From JAFEBO01 sp044221315 (GTDB lineage: Bacteria > Planctomycetota > Phycisphaerae > Phycisphaerales > UBA1924): a DNA stretch of 64,000 bases. The notes beneath the pieces are model-generated. The model was not told where the DNA came from. It made no database searches and saw only the letters and a program-made list of their open reading frames with translations. This document shows positions 9,103-18,250 of this stretch, one piece after another (position 1 is the stretch's first letter; each line of letters begins with the position of its first letter). Location of the stretch: contig JBGAPK010000010.1 of NCBI GenBank assembly GCA_044221315.1, forward strand, positions 67,309 through 131,308, given 5' to 3'. Both the position numbers and the translations under genes were made by a program.

Positions 9103-10080
9103 TCAGGTGCAGATCAACGCGTCGTACGCGACGACGAAGATGCTGAAATCGGCATCGTCCACGAAACCGTCTGCGTTCAGGTCGGCGGGGCAGCCCGCGG
9201 GCATGGCGGGATCGGCGCAGTCGAGGATGTTGTACGCCGCGACGAAGAGCGTGAAGTCCGAATCGTCAACCTGACCGTCGGCGTTGAGATCGGCATTGCA
9301 GGGGGCGTACGCCGAGCCGGAGCAAGACGTGAAGGACGAGCCGGGCGTCAGCATCTCGATCTGAACGCGGGCACGTCCGATGGCGCCGTTCTGGCCCGCC
9401 TGTCCGCCGGAAAGGTTCAGGAAACCAAGCGTGACACTGATCCCGGCGTTCACGTCGTAGCTGCTGCCGGTGAACACTGTTCCGGTGCGAGAGACGGACG
9501 CGGGCATCTGGACATCGCCCGCGTTGAGTTGGTAGGTGTCAAGTCCGATGCCGATCGTGCCGCTGAACGCACCGGAATCCAGCGTGGCTCGGAGGGAGAC
9601 CCGCCCGGCAAGGGGGCTCGCGACAAAGTTGAGGGCGCGGGTGACCGAGCCGTCGGCGATAAGCGTGAAGCGCACCTGCACGGGGGTGCCGTGCGGGGCG
9701 CCGGCCAACTGAAAGGTCAACCGGTCCGCGAATTGGGTTTGCGGAGGGAAGTCAACCCCGGAGATTCCGCCGTTTGGGGAAGCGACCGAGGTCGAGGTTG
9801 CGGCATTGGTCTGCACGGCGAGGAGAGCGAACGCGGCGCTGCCGCTCAGGCTGGAAGAAACGGACACGCCGCCGAGGCTGTTGGATCCGTCGTTGGAGAG
9901 CGGGACCGTGCCGGAATCGATCCAGCCGCTGTCGACGGTTTTTTCAACGGGCGTGCCCGGGGCAAGGCCTGACATGTTAAAGACGCAACGGCCCCGCGTT
10001 CGCAGGCCGCAGGTCTGCGCGAGCGCTGGTGTCAAGACGAGGAAAGAGCAGAACAGGGCGACCGGGAACGCAGAACGCAT
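9103..10080 (-). CDS. Secreted hypothetical protein with GC tag
   Basis: 325 residues; signal peptide FPVALFCSFLVLTPALAQ; SD GGAG 7 nt upstream of ATG 10080. The mature region contains a predicted beta-rich domain (DRLTFQLAGAPHGTPVQVRF, then SLRATLDSGAFSGTIGIGL) of the kind found in surface proteins whose anchor varies between phyla; I do not recognise a named family. The GC tag is complete (inner linker CADPAMPAGC) but ends in Thr (DALICT). It is divergently oriented from the dihydrolipoyl dehydrogenase gene, with 182 nt between the starts. Confidence 0.82.
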   Translation of the reverse strand: MRSAFPVALFCSFLVLTPALAQTCGLRTRGRCVFNMSGLAPGTPVEKTVDSGWIDSGTVPLSNDGSNSLGGVSVSSSLSGSAAFALLAVQTNAATSTSVASPNGGISGVDFPPQTQFADRLTFQLAGAPHGTPVQVRFTLIADGSVTRALNFVASPLAGRVSLRATLDSGAFSGTIGIGLDTYQLNAGDVQMPASVSRTGTVFTGSSYDVNAGISVTLGFLNLSGGQAGQNGAIGRARVQIEMLTPGSSFTSCSGSAYAPCNADLNADGQVDDSDFTLFVAAYNILDCADPAMPAGCPADLNADGFVDDADFSIFVVAYDALICT

Positions 10081-10123
10081 GGGGAATCTCCGCGAGTTGG
10101 AAGTCGGGATGCACTGATCGTAC

Positions 10124-10135
10124 TTGACGCGTCAA
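10124..10135. promoter_or_regulatory. Perfect 12-bp palindrome in a divergent promoter region
   Basis: TTGACGCGTCAA sits between the divergent starts at 10080 and 10263, about 45 nt upstream of the minus-strand gene. It could be an operator or overlap a -35 box (TTGACG). A chance occurrence is quite possible. Confidence 0.25.
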
Positions 10136-10262
10136 CGCGCTCATTTCCGGCGCTCTGGATTGAGGGCGACCCGGCTCGACGCAGCGCTCTTTCCTATAGT
10201 CGCCCCCGCGTCGAACCGGGGATTTTTCAGTTCCCGCCGACGCGTACAGAAAGGACTCACCA

Positions 10263-11834
10263 GTGGCCGAGCGGCACTTTGACGTTGTTGTGATTGGCGG
10301 CGGACCGGGCGGTTATGTGGGGGCGATCCGGGCGGCGCAGCTCGGGTACAAGACGGCCATCATTGAACGTGACAAGCTGGGCGGGGTCTGCCTGAACTGG
10401 GGCTGCATCCCTTCCAAAGCCTTGCTCGCCAACGCCGAAATCTACGAGAAGCTGACGGAGCGCGAGGTCTGGGGGCTCAAGATCAATGGCGACGTCGGGG
10501 TGGACTGGGACAAGACGATCACGCGTAGCCGCGAGGTGGCGGGGAAGCTCAACAAGGGCGTTGAGTTCCTGATGAAGAAGAACAAGATCGAGTTCTTCAA
10601 CGCGAACGCGAAGATTGTGAGCACCGGCAAGCCCGGCTCCGCGCCCGGACCGAACAACCCGGTGAAGATCCAGATTCAGGAATGCAAGGTGCAGGCGGAA
10701 CTGACCAGCGCGCCGGCGACGCCGGGAGCGGTCAAGGAAACGATCACGGCGACGTACGTGATTGTCGCGACGGGTTCGGTCGCCCGAGAGCTGCCCTTCG
10801 CGAAATTTGACGGCGACAAAATCTGGGGCGCCCGCGAGGCGATGTTCAATAAGGCGCAGCCCAAGAGCCTGATCGTGGTGGGCGCGGGGGCGATCGGGAT
10901 GGAGTTTGGATATCTCTACCACACGTTCGGGACGAAGGTGACGGTTGTGGAGATGCTGCCGCGGATTCTGCCGGTGGAAGACGATGATGTCTGCACGGCG
11001 ATGGAGCGGCTGTACAAGAAGCACGGGATGGAATTCCGGACTTCGACGGGCGTGACGGGGATCGAGAAGACCCCCACCGGCGTCAAGGTAACGGTCGCCC
11101 CGATGCTCAACGGCAAGGCGGATGAAAGCAAGAAGGAAGTGCTCGAGGCCGAGAAGGTGCTGCTCGCGATTGGCGTGAAGGGCCGGTACGACGGGCTCTT
11201 TGATCCGGCGCTTGGGCTCGAGACCTTCAAGGAACACATCAAGACCGACTACGACGCGCGCAAGCCCGAGCCGCGCGCGATCGATTACAAGACGAACCTG
11301 CCGGGCGTCTACGCCATCGGTGACGTGATCGGCCCGCCCTGGCTCGCGCACGTCGCGGGCGAGGAAGCCATGCTCTGCGTCGAGCGCATCGCGTGGAAGG
11401 ACAAGAAGGTCGAACACGGCAAGCCCCTGCACGAGCCGATCCCGATCGACTACACGATCATCCCCGGCTGCACCTACTGCCACCCGCAGGTCGCGAGCGT
11501 TGGCTTCACTGAGCGCGCCCTCAAAGAGCGCGGACTCGTGAAGGGCAAAGACTACGACGTCGGCTCGTTCCCCTTCACGGCGCTGGGCAAGGCGATCGCG
11601 ACCAAGAACACGGACGGGTTCTGCAAGATCATCCGGGGCCTGCCGCGGGGAGAGATTTTGGGCGCGCACATCATGGGCGACCAGGCGACGGAGTTGATCG
11701 CGGAACTGACGCTGGCCCGGCGCCTCGAAGCGACCAGCGAGGAACTCATCTGCACGATGCATGCGCACCCGACGATGCACGAATCGGTGCGGGAGGCGGC
11801 GCTGGCGAGTGAGGGAAGGGTTGTGAACGCGTAG
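10263..11834 (+). CDS. lpdA: Dihydrolipoyl dehydrogenase (E3)
   Basis: 523 residues, GTG start with GAAAGGA upstream. This FAD enzyme reoxidises dihydrolipoyl groups of 2-oxoacid dehydrogenase complexes (or the glycine cleavage system) with NAD+ in the cytoplasm. The FAD fingerprint GGGPGG is at residues 12-17, the redox disulfide Cys43-Cys48 in GGVCLNWGCIPSK, the NAD site VVGAGAIGMEFG near 205, the FAD-contact motif VYAIGD, and the active-site His502/Glu507 in HAHPTMHE. It is longer than the usual 460-480 residues because of inserts near residues 120-160 and 320. There is no signal peptide and no GC tag. No E1 or E2 genes lie nearby, so it stands alone among secreted-protein genes. Confidence 0.96.
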   Translation: MAERHFDVVVIGGGPGGYVGAIRAAQLGYKTAIIERDKLGGVCLNWGCIPSKALLANAEIYEKLTEREVWGLKINGDVGVDWDKTITRSREVAGKLNKGVEFLMKKNKIEFFNANAKIVSTGKPGSAPGPNNPVKIQIQECKVQAELTSAPATPGAVKETITATYVIVATGSVARELPFAKFDGDKIWGAREAMFNKAQPKSLIVVGAGAIGMEFGYLYHTFGTKVTVVEMLPRILPVEDDDVCTAMERLYKKHGMEFRTSTGVTGIEKTPTGVKVTVAPMLNGKADESKKEVLEAEKVLLAIGVKGRYDGLFDPALGLETFKEHIKTDYDARKPEPRAIDYKTNLPGVYAIGDVIGPPWLAHVAGEEAMLCVERIAWKDKKVEHGKPLHEPIPIDYTIIPGCTYCHPQVASVGFTERALKERGLVKGKDYDVGSFPFTALGKAIATKNTDGFCKIIRGLPRGEILGAHIMGDQATELIAELTLARRLEATSEELICTMHAHPTMHESVREAALASEGRVVNA

Positions 11835-11959
11835 CGCCCGGCTCGCAGACTTCCCCATCCGCGGCACGGAACCCGAACCCCCGCCGCGGCGTATAGGACT
11901 CACTGGCCGGGGCATTCCAGAGGCCGGTGATTCTCGCGTCGGGCGGGAGAGGGATGGTT

Positions 11960-14326
11960 ATGTCCACAGTGAGCCGCCGATCGCAGATTCTGTTCCTTCT
12001 CGCCGTTACCGGCTGGTCCGATATGGCAAGTGCCCAGCTTGACGGCACCGTTCAATGGCAGGGCGTGAGCCACACCGGGTGGAACGATCGGCGCCCGCGC
12101 GTGCCGCGCAACGGCGAGTCGTTCGTTGTTCGGTTTCAGACGTTTCGAGGCGATGTGTCCGGCGTCCGAGTTCGCGCCGATGACGGCTCGGTCCGGTATG
12201 CCGATGCTTCGGTCGTCGGCAGCCGCGGGCCGTATGACTTGTGGCAGGCGACTGTTCCCTCGACGGCATCTTCCACGCTGAGCTATGTGCTCGAAGTTTC
12301 GGATGGCGCGGACACTGATTACTACTCCGCCAAGGGAATGACCGAGGAGCTGGATCTATCGCAGCCGTTTGTGCTGAACTTCACGACGCTCGAGCACGCT
12401 CCCGTCGGCTCAACGCCGGTCAGCGGCGGGACCGTCTTCAAGGTCTGGTCTCCGGCCAGCACATCGTGCACTGTCCGCGGCACTTTCAATGCCTGGGGTG
12501 GCAACGCGGCGCTGACAAAGGTCGGCGAGCACTTCGTCGGCTTCGTCGCGGGCGCCGCGCCGGGCGGGCAGTACAAGTACTTCTTCAACAACTCCGTGTG
12601 GAACTCGGATCCGCGATCCGCGACGCTCGTCCCGACCGGTGGATACAACTCCGTCATCGTCGATCCCGACGCGTACAGCTGGCAAGTCAACGATTTCTCG
12701 CCGGCTCCGATGGAGCAACTGGTGATCTATCAGTTGCACGTGGGCACATTCGCCGGACGCAACGACCCGAAGGGCAGCACGCCGAATCCGTCGCGGTACA
12801 TCGACGTTGCGGCGCGGGCCGACCACCTGGCCGAGCTTGGCGTCAACGCCGTGATGCTCAACCCGGTCAACGAGTTTCCCGGGGATTTCTCGGGCGGGTA
12901 TAACACGGTCTCGCCGTTTGCGATCGAGTCCAAGCTCGGGACGCCGGACCAGTTTCGGCAGATGGTCGATGCCCTGCACGCCCGGGGCATCGCGGTCATC
13001 CTCGACATCGTGTACAACCACGCGGCGAGCTCCGACAACATCCTGTGGAACTTCGGCGGCTCGCAGCAGTACTTCGATGCTTCCGCGGTCGACACGCCGT
13101 GGGGCGCGCAATGCGATTACGACAAGGCGGCCGTGCGTCAGTACTACATCGATGCCGCGGAAACCATGCTGACCGATTACCGGCTCGACGGCTTCCGCAT
13201 GGACGCGGTGATGTACATGACCGACTCGGGGAATACTCCCCAGTGGTCGAACGGGCAGAAGATCATCCGTGCGATGCACGACAACAAGAACAACCGGCAC
13301 GCGGACAAGCACACCATCGCCGAGCTCTATATCGATAACCACTGGGCGACCGACCCGACCTCTTCGGGTCTGGGCTTCACGGCTCAGTATCAGAACGAGT
13401 TCAAGGAAGCGGTCCGCGCCGCGATCTTTGCCGCGGGATCGGGTGCGCCCAACATGGGGCGCGTGGCAAATGTGCTGGATGGCCAGGGAGTCGGTGTGTC
13501 GGGCCGCGGTGTGCTGAACTACTTCGAACTCCACGACGATTGCTGGCCCCTGAACGGAACGAAGCGGGCTGTCGCCAGCATCGACACGACGGCCCCGGCC
13601 GATGACCAGCTCGCACGCGGGCGAACGAAGATCGGACAGGCGTTCAATATGCTTTCCCGCGGCGTCCCGGCGCTTGTGCAGGGCACCGAATGGCTCGAGG
13701 ATGAAGGCTGGGAATCCAGCCGGCTGGACTGGTCGCACAAGACGCGATATCCCGGCATCTTCCGGTTCTACGGCGATCTGATCGCGCTTCGCACCTCTGA
13801 ACCACCACTTTTCGCCGAGTCGCCGCTGAGCGTGTTACACGTCAACGACTGGCTTGATGTCATGGCGTGGGAGCGCCGGATCGATGGTGGCGGCTCCTTC
13901 GTCGCGGTTGTGAACTTGTCGAACAGCGAACGCACCGGCTACCGCATCGGGATTCCGCGCGAAGGCCGTTGGGTCGTGGCGATGAACTCCAATGACACCA
14001 AGTACGACGGCCCCGGCGGCGGACCCGCCGGCGTTGTCCCGATCGAGAGCATTTCTGCCGATGGCTTCCCGCGTTCCTTGTCGCTCGACCTTCCGCCGCG
14101 CACGATGATTCTGCTCAGGCACATTTCGTGCCCGGCGGATCTGAATGGCGACCAATTGGTGGACGACGCCGACTTTGTCGTCTTCGCCTCCGCCTACAAC
14201 CTGCTTGACTGTGCCGATCCGGGCATGCCCGCCGACTGCCCGTCGGACCTCAGCGGCGACGGCCAGGTCGACGATTCAGATTTCGTCATCTTCGTCACGG
14301 CGTATGGCGATCTTCTTTGTCCGTAG
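11960..14326 (+). CDS. Secreted GH13 alpha-glucan-active enzyme with CBM48 and GC tag
   Basis: 788 residues from ATG 11960 (SD AGAGGG six bases upstream; the ATG at 11954 is too close to it). Signal peptide ILFLLAVTGWSDMASAQ. An N-terminal beta domain (residues about 30-130) precedes a CBM48-like domain (VFKVWSPASTSCTVRGTFNAW), then the (beta/alpha)8 barrel: DIVYNH, nucleophile Asp415 in GFRMDAV, acid/base Glu455 in AELYID, and His525-Asp526 in FELHDD. The layout is that of branching/debranching-type GH13 enzymes, but it is secreted, so extracellular glycogen or starch processing is more likely than biosynthesis. The tag is standard (inner linker CADPGMPADC) and ends GDLLCP. With the amylase at 1-1626 it makes two secreted GH13 enzymes within 14 kb. 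Confidence 0.9.
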   Translation: MSTVSRRSQILFLLAVTGWSDMASAQLDGTVQWQGVSHTGWNDRRPRVPRNGESFVVRFQTFRGDVSGVRVRADDGSVRYADASVVGSRGPYDLWQATVPSTASSTLSYVLEVSDGADTDYYSAKGMTEELDLSQPFVLNFTTLEHAPVGSTPVSGGTVFKVWSPASTSCTVRGTFNAWGGNAALTKVGEHFVGFVAGAAPGGQYKYFFNNSVWNSDPRSATLVPTGGYNSVIVDPDAYSWQVNDFSPAPMEQLVIYQLHVGTFAGRNDPKGSTPNPSRYIDVAARADHLAELGVNAVMLNPVNEFPGDFSGGYNTVSPFAIESKLGTPDQFRQMVDALHARGIAVILDIVYNHAASSDNILWNFGGSQQYFDASAVDTPWGAQCDYDKAAVRQYYIDAAETMLTDYRLDGFRMDAVMYMTDSGNTPQWSNGQKIIRAMHDNKNNRHADKHTIAELYIDNHWATDPTSSGLGFTAQYQNEFKEAVRAAIFAAGSGAPNMGRVANVLDGQGVGVSGRGVLNYFELHDDCWPLNGTKRAVASIDTTAPADDQLARGRTKIGQAFNMLSRGVPALVQGTEWLEDEGWESSRLDWSHKTRYPGIFRFYGDLIALRTSEPPLFAESPLSVLHVNDWLDVMAWERRIDGGGSFVAVVNLSNSERTGYRIGIPREGRWVVAMNSNDTKYDGPGGGPAGVVPIESISADGFPRSLSLDLPPRTMILLRHISCPADLNGDQLVDDADFVVFASAYNLLDCADPGMPADCPSDLSGDGQVDDSDFVIFVTAYGDLLCP

Positions 14327-14492
14327 CGGTCGATCTCGCCTGCTCGAATTTGGCGAAGGAGCGACATGCGATCTTGTTACACGAGCTCTCTCCGGATGTA
14401 ACGCGTCTTCAAGTCGGCAGCGTGAGATGCGATACGCGCGAAATGAAACGTTCGTCACGGCGGCGGTGCGCCGGCGCGTGCAACGATTTTCC

Positions 14493-14521
14493 TTGGTTCT
14501 TTCGCTTCGCGGTGGTAGGCT
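14493..14521 (+). promoter_or_regulatory. Putative sigma70-type promoter of the sugar dehydrogenase gene
   Basis: TTGGTT, 17 nt, TAGGCT, 40 nt before the ATG at 14562. Confidence 0.5.
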
Positions 14522-14561
14522 CTTCCGTTCCTGAAATTTACACGTCGAGGAGATCTGAGCG

Positions 14562-16259
14562 ATGCCGTCCGTGATCGAGCTCTTTGCAGTCTTTGTCGGA
14601 TCGACTTTGTCGTCGCCCGGCGGGTCTTTCTGCCGCACATCAGCGCCGCGGCTCGGAATAGCGGCGGGCCTCGCGCTCGGCGCGTCGGTGCTCGCCGCCA
14701 CTCTTCCCGCAAACTTCGCCGAAACCAAAATCGGCACCGCCAACAATGGAACGGCGATGGATTTCTCGCCCGACGGGAAGCTCTATGTGCTCGAACAACC
14801 CGGAACCATGAAGGTCTTCTCGGGCAGCGGCACAACTTGGACGCAGGTCGCGCCGGGCGGAAACTTCTTCACCGGAAGCACGCTCGCGGTAAGTTCTTCC
14901 GGCGAGCGGGGCCTGCTCGGCATCGCCTTCGACCCGAACTACACGAACAACCGCTATCTCTACTGCTACTACACCGCGACAACGCCCGCGGTCCACAACC
15001 GGATAAGCCGCTTTGCCGCGAACGCGGACGGCACACAGGTTGTGGCCGGGAGCGAGACGACGCTGATGGATCTCGACAATCTGAGCACGGCCACCAATCA
15101 CAATGGAGGCGCGATCCACTTCGGGCCAGACGGCAAGCTGTACGTCGCTGTCGGCGAGAATGCCAACGGCGCCAACGCGCAGTCGCTCGCCAACCGCCTC
15201 GGCAAGATGCTGCGGCTCAACCCCGACCCGGCCAACCCGATTCCAACCGACAACCCCACCAGTTTTCCCAACATCGCGGGAACGACCAGCGGAAACAACA
15301 AGACAATATGGGCGGTCGGCCTGCGCAACCCGTTCACCTTTGCGTTTCAGCCCGGCACGGGACGCCTGTACATCAACGACGTGGGCGAGGGCACTTGGGA
15401 AGAGATCAACCTCGGCGCGCCCGGCGCCAATTACGGCTGGCGCACGGTTGAAGGGCCGACCCCGGCAAACATCGCGGGCATGACCTACCCATTTCTCGGG
15501 TATCACCATTCAAACTCGGCGCTCACTTTCCCCACGCCGGGCTTCACCGGGAACGTGATCGTCGGCGGCACGTTCTACAACGCGGCCAACTACACGTTTC
15601 CCGCGGACTACGTGAATGACTACTTCTTCGGCGACGAAGGGGCTAACTTCATCCGCCGGTATGACTACACGACCAACTCCGTCACCGCCTTCGCCACCAA
15701 CGACGGTGGCGCCTCGGATCTGAAGGTCGGGCCGGACGGATGCCTCTATTACGTCTCGCGCGGCGGCGCCGGCGTCTACCGCGTCCGCTACACGCAGGCC
15801 ATCGCCCCGTACATCGTCACGCCCCCCGCGGCACACCCGACCCTCACCGCCTGTGCGCCCGTCACTCTTTCCGTCATCGCCGGTGGCAGCGGTACGCTGA
15901 CTTATCAGTGGCAGAAGAACGCCGTCGACATTCCCGGCGCCAACTCCCCAACGTACACGATCTCGTCCTTCCCGCCCTCCGACGATGGCGCGATCTACCG
16001 GGTCGTCATCTCGAATGGCACGCTTCCCAACGCCATGAGCACGCCCGCCAAGCTTGCTTTCTGCCGCGCCGACCTGAGTTGCGATCATCTGGTGGACGAC
16101 GCCGACTTTGCAATCTTTGCTGTTGCCTACGACATCCTCGACTGCGCCGACCCGGAAATGGCCGCGGGATGTCCGTCTGACCTGAACGGGGATCACCTCG
16201 TCGACGACGCCGATTTCAGCGTCTTTGTCTTAGCCTACGACGCCTTGCTGTGTCCCTAA
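14562..16259 (+). CDS. Secreted PQQ-type glucose/sorbosone dehydrogenase-like propeller with Ig-like domain and GC tag
   Basis: 565 residues; GGAG nine bases before the ATG; hydrophobic export segment LGIAAGLALGASVLAATLPA near residue 40. Residues about 55-400 match the soluble aldose dehydrogenase (GSDH/YliI) propeller: AMDFSPDGKLYVLEQPG, GLLGIAFDPNY, the active-site region with Asn179-His180 (NHNGGAIHFGPDGKLYVAVG), WAVGLRNPFTFAF and NYGWRTVEG. The family oxidises sugars with PQQ as cofactor and passes electrons onward. An Ig-like domain (LTYQWQKNAVDIPGANSPTY) follows at about 420-500. The tag is standard; its first loop is altered (DLSCDHLVDDAD). It ends DALLCP. Confidence 0.9.
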   Translation: MPSVIELFAVFVGSTLSSPGGSFCRTSAPRLGIAAGLALGASVLAATLPANFAETKIGTANNGTAMDFSPDGKLYVLEQPGTMKVFSGSGTTWTQVAPGGNFFTGSTLAVSSSGERGLLGIAFDPNYTNNRYLYCYYTATTPAVHNRISRFAANADGTQVVAGSETTLMDLDNLSTATNHNGGAIHFGPDGKLYVAVGENANGANAQSLANRLGKMLRLNPDPANPIPTDNPTSFPNIAGTTSGNNKTIWAVGLRNPFTFAFQPGTGRLYINDVGEGTWEEINLGAPGANYGWRTVEGPTPANIAGMTYPFLGYHHSNSALTFPTPGFTGNVIVGGTFYNAANYTFPADYVNDYFFGDEGANFIRRYDYTTNSVTAFATNDGGASDLKVGPDGCLYYVSRGGAGVYRVRYTQAIAPYIVTPPAAHPTLTACAPVTLSVIAGGSGTLTYQWQKNAVDIPGANSPTYTISSFPPSDDGAIYRVVISNGTLPNAMSTPAKLAFCRADLSCDHLVDDADFAIFAVAYDILDCADPEMAAGCPSDLNGDHLVDDADFSVFVLAYDALLCP

Positions 16260-16279
16260 CGAACTCGGGATAATTGTGC

Positions 16280-16306
16280 TTGACCGGCTCTGCCGCGTGG
16301 TAGACT
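16280..16306 (+). promoter_or_regulatory. Putative promoter of the lipase-like gene (short spacer)
   Basis: TTGACC, 15 nt, TAGACT. Both hexamers are good but the spacer is shorter than the 16-17 nt seen elsewhere in the window. Confidence 0.35.
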
Positions 16307-16411
16307 CGTTCAGAACGGCCGTCGCTTGCGGATCGGCATCTTTATCAACCGCGTCGCGGGCGAAGGGACGCCTCGCATCCGTGATCGAAATCGGCGGCGG
16401 GAGAAGTTGAA

Positions 16412-17902
16412 ATGAGCCGGATGATTCTGCGAAGCCTTGCGGTTGGAATTCTTGGGTTCGCTCTTGCGGGTCCGGCCCAAGCAGGCGGCATCACCATCGT
16501 CACCCACGGCTTCAACGCCGACATGGTGTGGGTCAACGCCATGGCGGACGCCGTCGCCAACCGGATCGGCACGCCGGGGGTCAACGTGACCCGCGTGAAC
16601 CTCGTCGTCACTCAGGGCAGCAGCAGCCTGGTGGTGACGATGGCGCCCGGATCTGTCGCGCCCGATGCGACCTTCAGCACGGGAGAGTTCGTCGTCGGCC
16701 TGGACTGGACCGCGATTGATTCATTTCTGGCCGCACGCGCCCCAACCCCGGAAGACGCCGTGGATTCAGTCCCGACACAAAGCGTCGCGCAGGCCGTGTT
16801 CCAGTTTCTGCAAGGCTGGACGTACGGGGGTCAATCCGTCCTGGCCCATCCGATCCACCTCGCGGGCCACAGCCGCGGCGGCGCGCTGGTCGCTTCGCTG
16901 GCCCGCTCCATGGGAGAGAGCGGAGTGTGGGTCGATCAACTCACCACGCTCGATCCGTACCCCGTGAGCCTCTTTGGCGACGCGGCAGCGACCGTGGCGA
17001 GCAGCGTGGTTTTCGCCGACAATCTCTGGCAGGACAGCGCGTTTCCCAGCGGCAAGGCTCTGGGCGGCGCGTTCAATCAGCACCTCGGCAATCTGGGATC
17101 GGCCAACCACAGCCTCGTTCACACCTTTTACTACGGGACCATCGACACAACCGCAACCGGAGACGGCGAGTGTTCGTCGTGCATCAACCCTTCGTGGTAT
17201 TCGTCGGATGTGGACCTCCACGCCCGCTCGCAGAGCGGATTCTGGTACTCACGGGTTGGCGGTGGCGACCGCGCCGGGAGCCAGGCCGCCGTGGGCCTCC
17301 TGAGCACGCTCGGGGGAAGCGCCGTCGTCGGAACGGGCGGGCGGCTGGCGGTCACGGCCGCTTCGCCCGCGTGGGCGAACGTGTTTGAGGTTGAGACCAG
17401 CCAGTACACGGTCGCACCTCACGATCAGAATTCCACGCACTTCTACTACCAGTCGTCCGATTCATCGGTGCAGATTTCGGCATACGCCGCGGACGACCGG
17501 AACCCATTTCACGGCGGCCTGTTCCTCGGAACGATGGTGCTCACGCCAGCCGCGTCGCCCACTTCCGCCACTCTTCTCTGGAACGCAAATCCTCCGGCAC
17601 GCTCCCAGCCGTACACCATCTATCTCGCTGTAGCCGATCTGGGCCCCGGGGGTCGAGTTCGCTATGCCTACGACGCAGGACAAGTCACGGTTGTCGGCGC
17701 TCCCTGCCCGGCGGATCTCAACCACGACGGTCAGGTCGATGATTCGGATTTCGTTGGCTTCGCCGCGGCGTACGACATTCTCGATTGCGCCGACCCGGGC
17801 ATGCCAGCGGGCTGTCCGGCCGACCTGAACGGGGACACCTCGGTGGATGACTCCGATTTCGTGGTTTTCGCGTCGGCGTACGACGCCCTGCTTTGCCCCT
17901 GA
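16412..17902 (+). CDS. Secreted alpha/beta-hydrolase (lipase-like) with GC tag
   Basis: 496 residues; SD GGGAG before the ATG; signal peptide ILRSLAVGILGFALAGPAQA-G. The alpha/beta-hydrolase fold is shown by the oxyanion region IVTHGFNAD near residue 32 and the nucleophile elbow AGHSRGGAL with Ser154. Asp in LTTLDPYP and His in NHSLVHTFY are likely triad members in the right order. A beta-rich region of about 130 residues (near 330-440) separates the enzyme from the tag. Lipase or esterase activity on exogenous substrate is inferred. The tag is standard (inner linker CADPGMPAGC) and ends DALLCP; 41 bases of it are identical to the tag in the gene ending at 22521. Confidence 0.86.
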   Translation: MSRMILRSLAVGILGFALAGPAQAGGITIVTHGFNADMVWVNAMADAVANRIGTPGVNVTRVNLVVTQGSSSLVVTMAPGSVAPDATFSTGEFVVGLDWTAIDSFLAARAPTPEDAVDSVPTQSVAQAVFQFLQGWTYGGQSVLAHPIHLAGHSRGGALVASLARSMGESGVWVDQLTTLDPYPVSLFGDAAATVASSVVFADNLWQDSAFPSGKALGGAFNQHLGNLGSANHSLVHTFYYGTIDTTATGDGECSSCINPSWYSSDVDLHARSQSGFWYSRVGGGDRAGSQAAVGLLSTLGGSAVVGTGGRLAVTAASPAWANVFEVETSQYTVAPHDQNSTHFYYQSSDSSVQISAYAADDRNPFHGGLFLGTMVLTPAASPTSATLLWNANPPARSQPYTIYLAVADLGPGGRVRYAYDAGQVTVVGAPCPADLNHDGQVDDSDFVGFAAAYDILDCADPGMPAGCPADLNGDTSVDDSDFVVFASAYDALLCP

Positions 17903-17907
17903 GGCCG

Positions 17908-17930
17908 CGCCCCGAAGTCCATTCGGGGCG
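17908..17930 (+). terminator. Hairpin after the lipase-like gene, possible terminator
   Basis: CGCCCCGAA and TTCGGGGCG form a perfect 9-bp stem with a 5-nt loop right after the stop codon, but no T-run follows directly. It may stabilise the 3' end rather than terminate. The rest of 17931-18143 shows nothing recognisable. Confidence 0.4.
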
Positions 17931-18143
17931 TGCCCGCAGTTTTCGCGACCTCGACCGAGCCTGCGAAATAGCCGCGACACGGAAATGTCCGCCGGTGTCT
18001 CGGCGGACAGGTTCGCTATGGCAGTCCGCCTCGCTTGCGTCTCCCCTCTTCCATCGCCGCAAATCAGTGAAATCGGCTTCGCGGGGGCCGTCCGCCCCCA
18101 GCCGGGGTGCTCCCATCGCGCTCCCGCGGTCCAGAAAAAAATC

Positions 18144-18172
18144 TTGAAACATACCCGCAGATTCGCCATACT
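18144..18172 (+). promoter_or_regulatory. Putative sigma70-type promoter of the five-repeat protein gene
   Basis: TTGAAA, 17 nt, CATACT, 79 nt before the ATG at 18251. Confidence 0.45.
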
Positions 18173-18250
18173 CGATAGGGCATGCGCGCGGGCGCTCGCC
18201 GACTTCTTCACCATGCGGGAGTTGTGCGCCGCTAGAGGGGAGACCGGACA

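Noticed and set aside
10257..11915. 552-codon minus-strand frame opposite lpdA
   Set aside because: Arg/His/Asp-rich antisense translation with no domain, covering a gene with all E3 active-site motifs.
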